Shown: positions 53,325-60,548, counted from the first letter of the stretch. The stretch is DNA of 64,000 nucleotides from Vibrio porteresiae DSM 19223 (GCF_024347055.1 NZ_AP024895.1:2294001-2358000), one strand, 5' to 3'. Program-made: numbers and translations. The notes: generated by a model from the letters alone, not told the origin.

Positions 53325-53433
53325 AACTAACGTCTAATTCAATGGTGCATTGATACCATTGTTAGAAAAAACAAGTAATTTCAAACCAAGAATGCCAGAC
53401 GTTATATGCATCCATAAAAATTTTTCGTTAGGT
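53325..53433 (-). other. attC site after the VOC cassette
   Basis: From ACCTAAC overlapping the VOC stop to GTTAGTT at 53325-53331 on the minus strand, 109 bp with internal imperfect dyad (ATGGTATCAATGCACCAT near the end). It is the junction to the toxin-antitoxin cassette. Confidence 0.75.
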
Positions 53434-53781
53434 GACATTGCTACGTAGACCAATTAAGTTTCCAAACGGATCTTCCAATTGGCACATTACTAACCCATTT
53501 TCAATTGCCATTGGGCCATGATAAAGTTTTGCCCCTAGAGATTCAAAATGCTTGAGTGACGCCTCTAATTCGAGTACCGACCAATATAAAACTGTTCCAT
53601 ATTTCCCGGTCCCAACTTTCTCATCAGCTTGAACTATTTCGAGTGAAAAACCGTCAAGATCAAGCACAGTAAAGTCAGAATCTGAATAGTAAATAGGATT
53701 CGCAGATGGAAATGCTTTTTGATACCAAGCCAGTCCCTGCTCTACATTTGGGACATGGATGAGAATAGCAATTGGATTCAA
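53428..53781 (-). CDS. VOC-family protein (integron cassette)
   Basis: 117 aa of the glyoxalase/bleomycin-resistance fold: ILIHVPNVEQGLAWYQKAFPSANPIYY, SLEIVQADE, GLVMCQLEDPFGNLIGLRS. A possible metal site lies at His9 and the late Glu. The start is a TTG with GGAG 9 nt upstream. Its stop (TAA in ACCTAAC) lies in the following attC, as expected for a cassette. Confidence 0.85.
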   Translation of the reverse strand: MNPIAILIHVPNVEQGLAWYQKAFPSANPIYYSDSDFTVLDLDGFSLEIVQADEKVGTGKYGTVLYWSVLELEASLKHFESLGAKLYHGPMAIENGLVMCQLEDPFGNLIGLRSNVT

Positions 53782-53795
53782 GTTTTTCTCCTGTC

Positions 53796-53893
53796 ACCTA
53801 ACGATAAGAAGAGTTGAAAAATATTTGGCACTATATTTTTGGAACCAAAATTAGCCAAAATGCAATTATTGATACCATAGTCTCTTGTTAGGC
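53796..53893 (-). other. attC site after the Nudix cassette
   Basis: Runs from GCCTAAC at the Nudix stop to GTTAGGT at 53796-53802 (98 bp), with self-complementary arms TTTTGGCTAATTTTGG/CCAAAAATATAGTGCCAAA. Confidence 0.85.
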
Positions 53894-54331
53894 GTTATCC
53901 ACCAAGTTCAACCTTTGGTATAACTCCCATACAGCGTTTTTATTTGAGTCATATTGAAGTAACTCTATTGCTTCTCGCTCATCACACCATTTGTATTCTG
54001 TGTGTTCACATGACAACACTGGCGATTCTGTTACCAATACTGAAAACGCATATTCAGGAATTACATAGGGATGTTCTTTCCAATTTTCATTTCCACGAAA
54101 ATGACATTTGGGTACCGTGCATTGAGAATCTAATTTTTGCCAATCAATTCCGGTTAAACCTGTTTCTTCATTTAATTCCCGAATTGCTGCATCAATACTT
54201 TTTTCTGCAAGTTCACCTCCACCGGAAACACATTGCCAATATTGGTCGTCGGAACGTTTACAAACTAAAATTTGAATTGAATTATTACAAACTCGATAAG
54301 GTAAAACTATTACTTGAAATGGGGCTCTCAA
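53888..54331 (-). CDS. Nudix hydrolase (integron cassette)
   Basis: 147 aa, Nudix box GGGELAEKSIDAAIRELNEETGL, N-terminal FQVIVLPYRV. It resembles dihydroneopterin triphosphate diphosphatase/NudB-like enzymes in length and C-terminus, substrate uncertain. The start is TTG with AAGGAGAG 4 nt upstream, directly after the GTTAGGC core of the previous attC. It ends within the next attC. Confidence 0.85.
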   Translation of the reverse strand: MRAPFQVIVLPYRVCNNSIQILVCKRSDDQYWQCVSGGGELAEKSIDAAIRELNEETGLTGIDWQKLDSQCTVPKCHFRGNENWKEHPYVIPEYAFSVLVTESPVLSCEHTEYKWCDEREAIELLQYDSNKNAVWELYQRLNLVDNA

Positions 54332-54348
54332 GTGACTCTCCTTTTGAC

Positions 54349-54453
54349 GCCTAACGTTAAGCTCAATGGTGCCCCACGATAGTCACCACAAACTGAAAAT
54401 TTCAAACCATAAGTGATTGATATGAAAGCATCCATTGGAGCGTGTTGTTAGGC
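54349..54453 (-). other. attC site after the uracil-glycosylase-like cassette
   Basis: Bounded by GCCTAAC (stop of the upstream cassette gene) and GTTAGGC (54349-54355), 105 bp, with internal arms CTCCAATGG and CCATTGAGC. Confidence 0.85.
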
Positions 54454-55101
54454 GGATTTAGCCCACTGATGCTTAACCAAAAAATTCGGAATTATATCTC
54501 TACCAAAACCACCATAACTCTTTGCAATTCTATTCCACCATTGACTTGAAGGATGGGGAGCTACGATACATTCGACACCCAATCTACGAACAATTAAAGC
54601 ACCGTATTTCCCTGCTTTTGATGAACAGAAGACCACTAAATCAGGGGTGAGAGTTTTTATGAAGTCTGTAACTGTACGATCAGCCACTTCAAGGTCCAAC
54701 GACTTTATATTAATACTACCACCTTCACTTTCAGCTGGTCTTTGGAAATAGTTCATAAACGCCACATGGTCTAAAATGTTTGCTGGATTTTCGTATCCCA
54801 AAAACACCTTATTAATTTCTTTGGCTACATTTCGGTATATCCAATGCGACTTTTTCGGAAAGTTCTTAGGAATATTGTGCTCAATGATTCCACTTGTGTT
54901 AATCCAAGACTTTTCCTTGTCCGTTAAACTCCCTTGGTTACCCGCATACCACTGTTCAGCATCAAGCGCAGATACCGAGCCTTTCGGTAAGTAGTGGCTT
55001 TCACCAATGATAAGAAGTTTCTTAACCTCACTTTGACCGTATTTTGAACCAACCCAAGGCTTCAAATTTGGGTATTTCTCGTAATGTGTATTTGAGTACA
55101 T
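54448..55101 (-). CDS. Uracil-DNA glycosylase superfamily-like protein (integron cassette)
   Basis: 217 aa. KKLLIIGESHYLPKG near the N-terminus and ECIVAPHPSSQWWN near the C-terminus resemble motifs A (GQDPYH) and B (HPSPLS) of the UDG fold, with LVVFCSSKAGKYG as an LLLN-like strand. The catalytic Asp/Asn of true UDGs is not clear, so it may be a divergent nucleic-acid or nucleotide-acting protein. The start ATG at 55099-55101 is just after the attC core; an open frame 18 codons upstream runs through the attC and is rejected. Confidence 0.65.
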   Translation of the reverse strand: MYSNTHYEKYPNLKPWVGSKYGQSEVKKLLIIGESHYLPKGSVSALDAEQWYAGNQGSLTDKEKSWINTSGIIEHNIPKNFPKKSHWIYRNVAKEINKVFLGYENPANILDHVAFMNYFQRPAESEGGSINIKSLDLEVADRTVTDFIKTLTPDLVVFCSSKAGKYGALIVRRLGVECIVAPHPSSQWWNRIAKSYGGFGRDIIPNFLVKHQWAKSA

Positions 55102-55115
55102 TTTTACTTCTATTC

Positions 55116-55222
55116 GCCTAACGCTCCAGTCAATTGCGCTGTTCACTGTAACCAAAGCGTGTGAAATATTTTAAACAGCAAACGTAGATCTTACATGCAT
55201 CAATTGCACTGGTTTGTTATGT
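55116..55222 (-). other. attC site after the 150-aa GIY-YIG cassette
   Basis: Minus strand from ACATAAC at the stop to GTTAGGC (55116-55122), 107 bp, with arms ACCAGTGCAATTGA/GCGCAATTGACTGG pairing imperfectly, as in Vibrio attC sites. Confidence 0.85.
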
Positions 55223-55669
55223 GTGTTTGCCTAACTCATTATCTACTAGAAGTTCACCCAAGTTGAATATCAAATACTCTTCAAGAGCAGAAGCTTCAAA
55301 AAATGATTCCGTCGGAACAGCCCATGTAACTACATGGGTCGGCATTCTTGTCCAAACATGCCCGTTCTTAGGTATACCGCTTTGTCTATCTTCACTATAA
55401 CGGAAATAACTACCTAACCGATTACCTAACGGCTGTAATGAAGCTTTTCCGATATATAACAGTAGTTCATCAGCAAAAATCGCATAGATCCCATACCTGT
55501 CACATAATGGCCATGTTTCTGGCCAAAATAGCTTAGCTTCTACTACTGAAGATCTATCTCGATTATATAAACTATATATTTCCCCACGCACGAACGGCGC
55601 AAGATTTAAATTTCGATATAATCGCTGGTATTCATCGATTAAGTATTGGATCTGTTGAAGTGATTTCAT
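55217..55669 (-). CDS. GIY-YIG domain protein 1 (integron cassette)
   Basis: 150 aa with a GIY-YIG nuclease motif in the middle: RYGIYAIFADELLLYIGKAS, then NRLGSYFRY, and Glu in SFFEASALEEYLI. The N-terminal helical part (LQQIQYLIDEYQRLYRNL) is separate. CAGGAAGAAA precedes the ATG, which lies just after the attC core. It could be a DNA nuclease; its role in the array is unknown. A second GIY-YIG cassette lies two cassettes upstream. Confidence 0.8.
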   Translation of the reverse strand: MKSLQQIQYLIDEYQRLYRNLNLAPFVRGEIYSLYNRDRSSVVEAKLFWPETWPLCDRYGIYAIFADELLLYIGKASLQPLGNRLGSYFRYSEDRQSGIPKNGHVWTRMPTHVVTWAVPTESFFEASALEEYLIFNLGELLVDNELGKHT

Positions 55670-55681
55670 TTTCTTCCTGAC

Positions 55682-55805
55682 ACATAACACCCGGTTAACC
55701 TGCTACCAACACCATAACCAACTTACCGTAACGCTCTGTAATCGCATAACTATTTAGAACTAAAAATGCCACTCGTTGGCAGTCGGCTTCAACCGATTGT
55801 TATAT
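55682..55805 (-). other. attC site after the FMN reductase cassette
   Basis: From ATATAAC at the stop to GTTATGT (55682-55688), 124 bp, arms AACAATCGGTTGAAGCCGACTGCC and GGTAGCAGGTTAACCGGGTGTT in the VCR style. Confidence 0.82.
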
Positions 55806-56300
55806 AACATTTTCAATAGCTTGCGCTGCACTACTGGTAACTTTACCTAAATCCGATTCTGATTGTACAGCAAGGTATTCACATCCTTTAAACTCCAACT
55901 GCATATAGCTTGCGGTCAGTTCAAATGGTTGTACAAAACATGCAGGCAAGTCTAAGTTGTAGCCTGTAGATAGCACTGAAATAGATTTACCTTTCAGCTT
56001 GCGTCCCAACTCTTTTTCGATTGTTAGAAGATCGGATAATCGGTCAAAGAAAACTTTTAGCTGTGCTGACATTGAGTACCAGTAAACTGGTGAAGCAAAC
56101 ACCAGATGATCGAATCGGAGTAGCTCATGAATAATTGGAAGAAAATCATCTTTGCTATTTTCATGCTCATAATCGTAAAAACTGATATCGAAATCAGATA
56201 GATCAAACAGCTTTGCACCTGACTGCTCTACAAATGATTCGACTAGTTTTCGCGTATTACCGTCAGATTTTGAAGTACCTAATATGATTGCGATTTTCAT
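55800..56300 (-). CDS. NADPH-dependent FMN reductase / flavodoxin-like protein (integron cassette)
   Basis: 166 aa flavodoxin-like fold. IILGTSKSDGNTRKLVESF binds FMN phosphate and VFASPVYWYSMSAQLKVFFDRLSDL covers the isoalloxazine ring, both standard for NAD(P)H-dependent oxidoreductases. CATGGAGGTTCA precedes the ATG. A stress-related quinone or nitro reduction role is possible; no specific partner is seen. Confidence 0.87.
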   Translation of the reverse strand: MKIAIILGTSKSDGNTRKLVESFVEQSGAKLFDLSDFDISFYDYEHENSKDDFLPIIHELLRFDHLVFASPVYWYSMSAQLKVFFDRLSDLLTIEKELGRKLKGKSISVLSTGYNLDLPACFVQPFELTASYMQLEFKGCEYLAVQSESDLGKVTSSAAQAIENVI

Positions 56301-56314
56301 TGAACCTCCATGTT

Positions 56315-56410
56315 ACATAACGCATAGTTCAGTTGCAAAATATATGGCACTACATTTTGGGAACCAAAATTCGTGACATATATTTTGTCAATTGAAACGC
56401 CTTGTTAGCT
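56315..56410 (-). other. attC site after the 190-aa GIY-YIG cassette
   Basis: AGCTAAC at the stop to GTTATGT (56315-56321), 96 bp. It is nearly identical to the attC at 57023-57118 over its central palindrome (ATATATGGCACTACATTTTG / CGTGACATATATTTTG). Confidence 0.87.
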
Positions 56411-56983
56411 TTCATTTTCAAAAGGGAAGGCTTTTTCTAGATATCCAATTTGCTTATTTAAAATTGGTTTTGAAATACGCAATATTAATGATTCTACATG
56501 CTTGGGGTAGTCAACCCATTGTGAATCACCCACATCATAAGCTGAAATGTAACGTACAACTTCATGACGTTTTTCTGGTGATTTTTTTACACCAGTAGGA
56601 AATTTTACAGGTACATCTCTCCGAATCGCTGAATAGCATTCATCGAGTAATCTAGTAGCCTTACCTACATAGATTAAATTCGCAAATGCATCATAAAACG
56701 CATAAATCCCCATTCTATCCTCATAACCTTTGAATAGATTTCTTAATTGTGGTCTAACGTCACCCTTTGGTTCAAATTCTGCGTATTCAACAATAACTTT
56801 GAATTCTGGCACAAATAATTTATGCATAATAAATTCAACTGTCTGTTTTTGTGGATGTTTAACACCAGTCATCCAATCGTGTAACTGTATTTTCGTATAT
56901 CCAGTGAGATCACTTGCTTGATCTAAATCGCCGCTGAAGTATTCATTGATCAAGTAATTAATCATTACATTTCTTTCTTCCAC
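56405..56983 (-). CDS. GIY-YIG domain protein 2 with N-terminal HTH-like region (integron cassette)
   Basis: 192 aa. The N-terminus (INYLINEYFSGDLDQASDLTGYTKIQLHDWMTGVKHPQ) looks like a Cro/C1-type helix-turn-helix. The C-terminal half has the GIY-YIG motif GIYAFYDAFANLIYVGKATRLLDECYSAIRR and Glu in HVESLILR. A DNA-binding plus nuclease layout suggests a sequence-guided nuclease, but this is inference. The start may be this ATG or one six codons later. Confidence 0.78.
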   Translation of the reverse strand: MEERNVMINYLINEYFSGDLDQASDLTGYTKIQLHDWMTGVKHPQKQTVEFIMHKLFVPEFKVIVEYAEFEPKGDVRPQLRNLFKGYEDRMGIYAFYDAFANLIYVGKATRLLDECYSAIRRDVPVKFPTGVKKSPEKRHEVVRYISAYDVGDSQWVDYPKHVESLILRISKPILNKQIGYLEKAFPFENES

Positions 56984-57022
56984 AAACTACCTCGATTTAT
57001 AAATTCAAAGCTATATTAGGAA

Positions 57023-57118
57023 AGCTAACGCAGAGAACAGTTGCAAAATATATGGCACTACATTTTGCGAAGCAAAAATCGTGACATATATTTTGTCAAT
57101 TGTTTCGTCTTGTTAAAT
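57023..57118 (-). other. attC site after the DUF2971 cassette
   Basis: From ATTTAAC to a GTTAGCT core (57023-57029), 96 bp, with a long central palindrome. Nearly the same as the next attC (56315-56410), pointing to a shared origin of the two cassettes' attC sites. Confidence 0.87.
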
Positions 57119-57124
57119 TACAAC

Positions 57125-57952
57125 TCACCGATAGCTAGCGGTAGAAAATTTATATTTTACCTTACCAAAACCATTCATACTTAAAAACGTATCCATATCA
57201 TATTGACTAACTTTACACTTAGGACCCAAAATTATTTCAGATATTGGAGATACATCTTTAGTTTCCGAGAAATCCAATTCAAAATATGATGTTAATGTTT
57301 GACCTGACACTCTATGTTGCATATCTGAAATATTACCCATAAAATAAGTTAAACCTTCCTTATCTCCTGTTATTAATGGGGTATGAACAATTCTAACTTC
57401 ATCTTCTTCACTAAATGCATCATTCTTACAGATATAAGATAATTTATTTAACACAGTAACAGCACTAATTAAATAATTATCTTCATTATCTTGATCCTTT
57501 AATGAAGATAATATTAAGGATAGGATGTTTTCAATTTCTTTTTCTTGAGCATCAACGTCATAGATAACATCACTCATTCCAATTGAATATTTACTTAATG
57601 CATTTGGTGAGGGAATATCTACTTTAAAATCGAAAAACTCTCGATTAAACCCGATTGCTATACCATAACCATCATCAGCATATGCTCTCCATTGACTTAA
57701 TAAATCACCATTTTTGGAGAAGCTACAGACATATGGCATCGGTGAATTAATTGACTTTAATTGCCAAAATTTATTGAGCAATTTTTGATTTTTTTCATTA
57801 ACTAATTCTTTTAATCTATTGTATACCTTATCAACAAACCAATTCACTTCTCTATAATCATTTAGATTATTTGTAGCAGAAAGCCAAAGTTTTTTATTTT
57901 TTATGATATTAGTAAACCCATTAAGATCACTATAGTGATAAATAATACTCAA
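57125..57952 (-). CDS. DUF2971 protein (integron cassette)
   Basis: 275 aa matching DUF2971: IIYHYSDLNGFTNIIKNKKLWLSATNNLNDYREVNWF, then YVCSFSKNGDLLSQWRAYADDGYGIAIGF and CKNDAFSEEDEVRIV. The function is unknown; related proteins occur in accessory and defence-rich loci. GC content is clearly lower than in the core genes. The start is TTG with AGGAG upstream, just after the attC core GTTAAAT. Confidence 0.82.
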   Translation of the reverse strand: MSIIYHYSDLNGFTNIIKNKKLWLSATNNLNDYREVNWFVDKVYNRLKELVNEKNQKLLNKFWQLKSINSPMPYVCSFSKNGDLLSQWRAYADDGYGIAIGFNREFFDFKVDIPSPNALSKYSIGMSDVIYDVDAQEKEIENILSLILSSLKDQDNEDNYLISAVTVLNKLSYICKNDAFSEEDEVRIVHTPLITGDKEGLTYFMGNISDMQHRVSGQTLTSYFELDFSETKDVSPISEIILGPKCKVSQYDMDTFLSMNGFGKVKYKFSTASYR

Positions 57953-57966
57953 AGATATCTCCTGTA

Positions 57967-58088
57967 ATTTAACGCCTTGCTAAGGTGCGGCTAACACCAC
58001 TAAACCTGAGCAAAACCACCGTAATCCCTAAAATCAACCGAACCAAAAATGCCAAAGGTTAGCCGTCACTCTTAAGCAATTTGTTAGC
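57967..58088 (-). other. attC site after the first cassette
   Basis: GCTAACA..., covering the end of the HEPN-type gene, to GTTAAAT (57967-57973), 122 bp. Arms TTGCTTAAGAGTGACGGCTA and TTAGCCGCACCTTAGCAAG pair, the VCR-like layout. Confidence 0.85.
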
Positions 58089-58664
58089 AAACTGCCCAGG
58101 AAATATGAACCCATTTAAAGAGCCATCTAAGTTATCCATCAATAACTCGTCTAAGTTTTTAGCCAATTTCAAAAGAAAGCTTCGATAGAAGACCAACCTA
58201 TCATTAGTTAGTGACTCTGATGTACAACGAGCTTCGTGTGCAATTTCATGTCGACATGTCAGTAGGTCATCGAGGATTTTTTTAGTTTTCTTACTACCTA
58301 ACTTATCAACTGAAAACATATCCGATATTTTATTGAGACCAAAAACCTCTAATATAATTGTATTGATACCGTTGGCACCGGGTGTATTGAAGCCCCTTTT
58401 TGATTTTTCGAGTTTATTCTGCATCACTTTACGAATTGATGGATTATCTAAATCATAGGCTACAAAGTTAAAATAAAACTCTACAAGATTTTCAACATAA
58501 CCCTGCCACGATGCAACCATGTAAATAATATAAGCCTGATTTAGTAACGTGTTTTTATAGTCATATTGGGAGCAATTGTGCTCCTTAAGATCTGCTGATA
58601 TATCATGAATCACATCAGCTCTATATAGATTTTTTCTAAAACTATAAAATGGATGTTTTTGCAT
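58059..58664 (-). CDS. HEPN-type protein, first cassette next to attI
   Basis: 201 aa, mainly helical. Residues 138-143 read RHEIAH, the Rx4H motif of HEPN ribonucleases, in CRHEIAHEARC. Earlier parts (ASWQGYVENLVEFYFNFVAYDL) fit the RiboL-PSP/MAE_28990-type HEPN families. It may be a toxin or abortive-infection RNase. GC-poor. As the cassette closest to attI it would be read from the integron promoter. The ATG overlaps the attI core GTTAGAT. Confidence 0.72.
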   Translation of the reverse strand: MQKHPFYSFRKNLYRADVIHDISADLKEHNCSQYDYKNTLLNQAYIIYMVASWQGYVENLVEFYFNFVAYDLDNPSIRKVMQNKLEKSKRGFNTPGANGINTIILEVFGLNKISDMFSVDKLGSKKTKKILDDLLTCRHEIAHEARCTSESLTNDRLVFYRSFLLKLAKNLDELLMDNLDGSLNGFIFPGQFANKLLKSDG

Positions 58665-58740
58665 CTAACTTCCTTATAACCACTTTGTTTGCTAACAGTT
58701 CTTAGACAGACAACGTCTGTATTTTCTTGTCTATCTATAT
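58663..58740 (-). other. Probable attI site
   Basis: GTTAGAT (58663-58669 on the minus strand) is the junction between the first cassette and the integrase side. Upstream GTTAGCA and GTTATAA may be accessory integrase-binding repeats. The cassette promoter Pc should lie here or in the region up to 58900. Confidence 0.6.
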
Positions 58741-58872
58741 TTTACGTTCTTTCCCACTACTTCCCCCTCATCACTAATAACTAAGTATGAGAGAAGTAGG
58801 ATTTTACGCTTTCGTGATCACAAAATACCGACATTGTCTGTTTAATCTATCCACAGGCATAATTTACAATAA

Positions 58873-58888
58873 CTGTATATTTAAACAG
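58873..58888 (+). promoter_or_regulatory. LexA box of the integrase gene
   Basis: CTGTATATTTAAACAG is a full CTG-N10-CAG LexA site with AT-rich centre, 14 bp before the intI start codon. SOS control of intI by LexA is established in Vibrio and mobile integrons. Confidence 0.88.
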
Positions 58889-58901
58889 TATTGGTATTTG
58901 T

Positions 58902-58934
58902 ATGAAATCGCCTTTTTTAACCAGCCTAAAAGAG
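58902..58934 (+). pseudogene. intI: 5' fragment of integron integrase gene intI, cut off by an IS
   Basis: Eleven codons MKSPFLTSLKE; Vibrio IntIA begins MKSxFLxSxxE (V. cholerae MKSQFLLSVRE as I recall it). The IS starts directly after codon 11. No integrase sequence resumes on the other side of the IS at 60263, so the tyrosine recombinase with its RHRY residues is missing. Position and divergent orientation to the cassettes, plus the LexA box, support the identification. Confidence 0.82.
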
Positions 58935-60262
58935 CACGGAAACCGCATGAACATCCCCGTCATTCAAGGCTTCCGAGAACCTTACTTAAGTAATTTTCAT
59001 CCATCGCGCAGCGCATTCTCTTGCGCTGGATGCCACCTTTCGCACTCGTCTCTTGCTTCAATAAGTTGAAACAAGCCTGTCGGATCCTCGATAATTCTTC
59101 AGCTCGATCATCCACTCTGATGCGGCATTTATCTTCTCTAAAACCCACGTCCAATTGCCAGTGCATTGACTCCACTAACCAATGACTTTTACTCGCATTA
59201 TGCAGCTCTTCTGCACTCAATTTTTTCGAGCTGATGTAGTAGCGTACCGACACCTCTTTCTCTGAAGCGTGCTCGCTTTCTTGTCTCACGTTCACCATGA
59301 TGCCCATGCACTTCAATTCCGGCCATTCGTACTCAAGGTCACCTAGTACACTCAAGTCTTTATTCACCAGTGCACACCGCGTCTCTAAACGACCATGGCT
59401 TTTATCCTGACTTGAGTAGCTATCTCCATCAAACTTCACCAACATCGAAGGCTTGTAGTACTCGTTAAATGCCTGCTCTAAACTGCCCTGATTTCCCTTT
59501 ACTGCCAGCAAGTAATCGGCGCTTTTATCCACGATTTTCTGAGCTATTTTTCGTTGACAACCCATCGCATCAATTGTGATTAAACAACCTGCAATATCTA
59601 ACATTTCCAGTAGCTTAGGTATCTCCGTAATCTCGTTGGTTTTCTCATTCACTTTTGATTGCGCCAAGCAAACTCCATTCGCTGTCGCAAACACGTTAAC
59701 CATATGGATCGCTTGATTACCTTTGGCTTTATTGTAAGACCCTCTCACCGTCTTTCCATCCACCGCGACAACCTCACCTTTCGTGAGTTCATGGCAGTCT
59801 TTCATCCAATCAATAAAGGCAGATTGAAACTCTTTCGGATTGAGTAAACCCACCACTCTTGCCACTGTATCTGCTGACGGAATACCCGCTGAAAAATCGC
59901 CATAATGATTGAGAAAATCTCGTCTCATTTCACCAAAATCAACGATGCCTTCCCATGTATCTTGTCCCGATAAAACACCACAAACTGTCAGCAAAATAAT
60001 GTCTGATAATTTGTGGGTGACTTTCCCCGTTTGTCGGTAATCGGTTAAGGCTGAAAAATGCATAAATGGGTTCGCTAAACTGGTCATGAAAAGGCTCCGT
60101 TTTTTAATACGAAACCATTAGAAAACAATGAAAATGATCTACAAATCGATCCTTTGTAAATTTAAAAACATGCGAGAAAGGTCAATAAAAATCGTGGTGA
60201 TATCAAGAATTCTGTGCTTAGTACACCCCTTTAAAATCAAGGATGTTCATGCGGTTTCCCTG
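58935..60262 (-). mobile_element. ISAs1-family insertion sequence, copy B (1328 bp)
   Basis: Same length, orientation and ends as copy A (51686-53013). Flanks are CCTAAAAGAG on the left and ACCCTTGAAT on the right, so there is no target duplication. This points to deletion or recombination involving the IS after insertion. It truncates intI on the left and another small reading frame on the right. Confidence 0.93.
58960..60087 (-). CDS. ISAs1-family DDE transposase, copy B
   Basis: 375 aa, full length with the same catalytic blocks as copy A (VVAVDGKTVRGSYNKA, ITIDAMGCQRKIAQ). Differences from copy A include Val/Ile in LLTVCGV, Asp/Asn in FIDWMKD, Glu/Asp in FNEYY, Val/Met in MLVKF, Lys/Glu in VNKDLS and Leu/Val in the last GSLE. 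The copies are therefore related but not a fresh duplication. Confidence 0.95.
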   Translation of the reverse strand: MTSLANPFMHFSALTDYRQTGKVTHKLSDIILLTVCGVLSGQDTWEGIVDFGEMRRDFLNHYGDFSAGIPSADTVARVVGLLNPKEFQSAFIDWMKDCHELTKGEVVAVDGKTVRGSYNKAKGNQAIHMVNVFATANGVCLAQSKVNEKTNEITEIPKLLEMLDIAGCLITIDAMGCQRKIAQKIVDKSADYLLAVKGNQGSLEQAFNEYYKPSMLVKFDGDSYSSQDKSHGRLETRCALVNKDLSVLGDLEYEWPELKCMGIMVNVRQESEHASEKEVSVRYYISSKKLSAEELHNASKSHWLVESMHWQLDVGFREDKCRIRVDDRAEELSRIRQACFNLLKQETSAKGGIQRKRMRCAMDENYLSKVLGSLE

Positions 60263-60295
60263 ACCCTTGAATTTCTTCGTTATACGAGCATTCAT
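60263..60295 (-). pseudogene. 5' fragment of an unknown gene abutting the IS
   Basis: On the minus strand ATG at 60293-60295 with GAGAAA upstream opens MNARITKKFKG, then runs into the IS end and stops 15 codons later. It looks like the start of a gene whose remainder was lost in the same event that removed intI. The family is not recognised. Confidence 0.35.
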
Positions 60296-60548
60296 TTTCT
60301 CAAAAGTCTGGTGATTAGCGCTCATCCACTGTGTTTTTTCCACGCTACCGCCCTACTTAAACCGACGTCAGAGCAACGCATCACGAAAGCATTTGAATTG
60401 ATACAATTTGCATATGTTTATACCAGATTCGTTCCCCGTTGCCTATGCCTGATACCGGTAGTTTGGGTGACATAATTCCCTAACGATTACGGTTCTCATT
60501 AAGCCTTTGTTACTATGGCCAAAACCAATAAAAATGATGAGTAATGTC

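Larger units (their letters stand above)
51260..58934 (-). mobile_element. Chromosomal integron remnant: cassette array with broken intI
   Basis: A minus-strand array of eight single-gene cassettes with eight attC sites, an attI-type junction at 58663-58669, and the first 11 codons of a divergent integrase gene under a LexA box. A toxin-antitoxin cassette on the + strand and a probable HD cassette end the array on the left. ORFs end inside or just before the next attC and start a few bases after its GTTRRRY core, the standard cassette layout. The integrase is disrupted by an IS and its remainder is absent, so cassettes cannot be moved in cis. Confidence 0.88.

Noticed and set aside
55102..55155. 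Longer N-terminus of the UDG-like cassette protein
   Set aside because: The extra codons translate attC sequence; the start after the attC core has the ribosome-binding site.
58787..58993. 68-codon + strand frame crossing into IS copy B
   Set aside because: It is out of frame with intI and runs through the LexA box and IS end; the intI reading fits the known start far better.
51686..60262. Calling the region a proven composite transposon
   Set aside because: Only copy A has a target duplication and there is no duplication around the whole unit.
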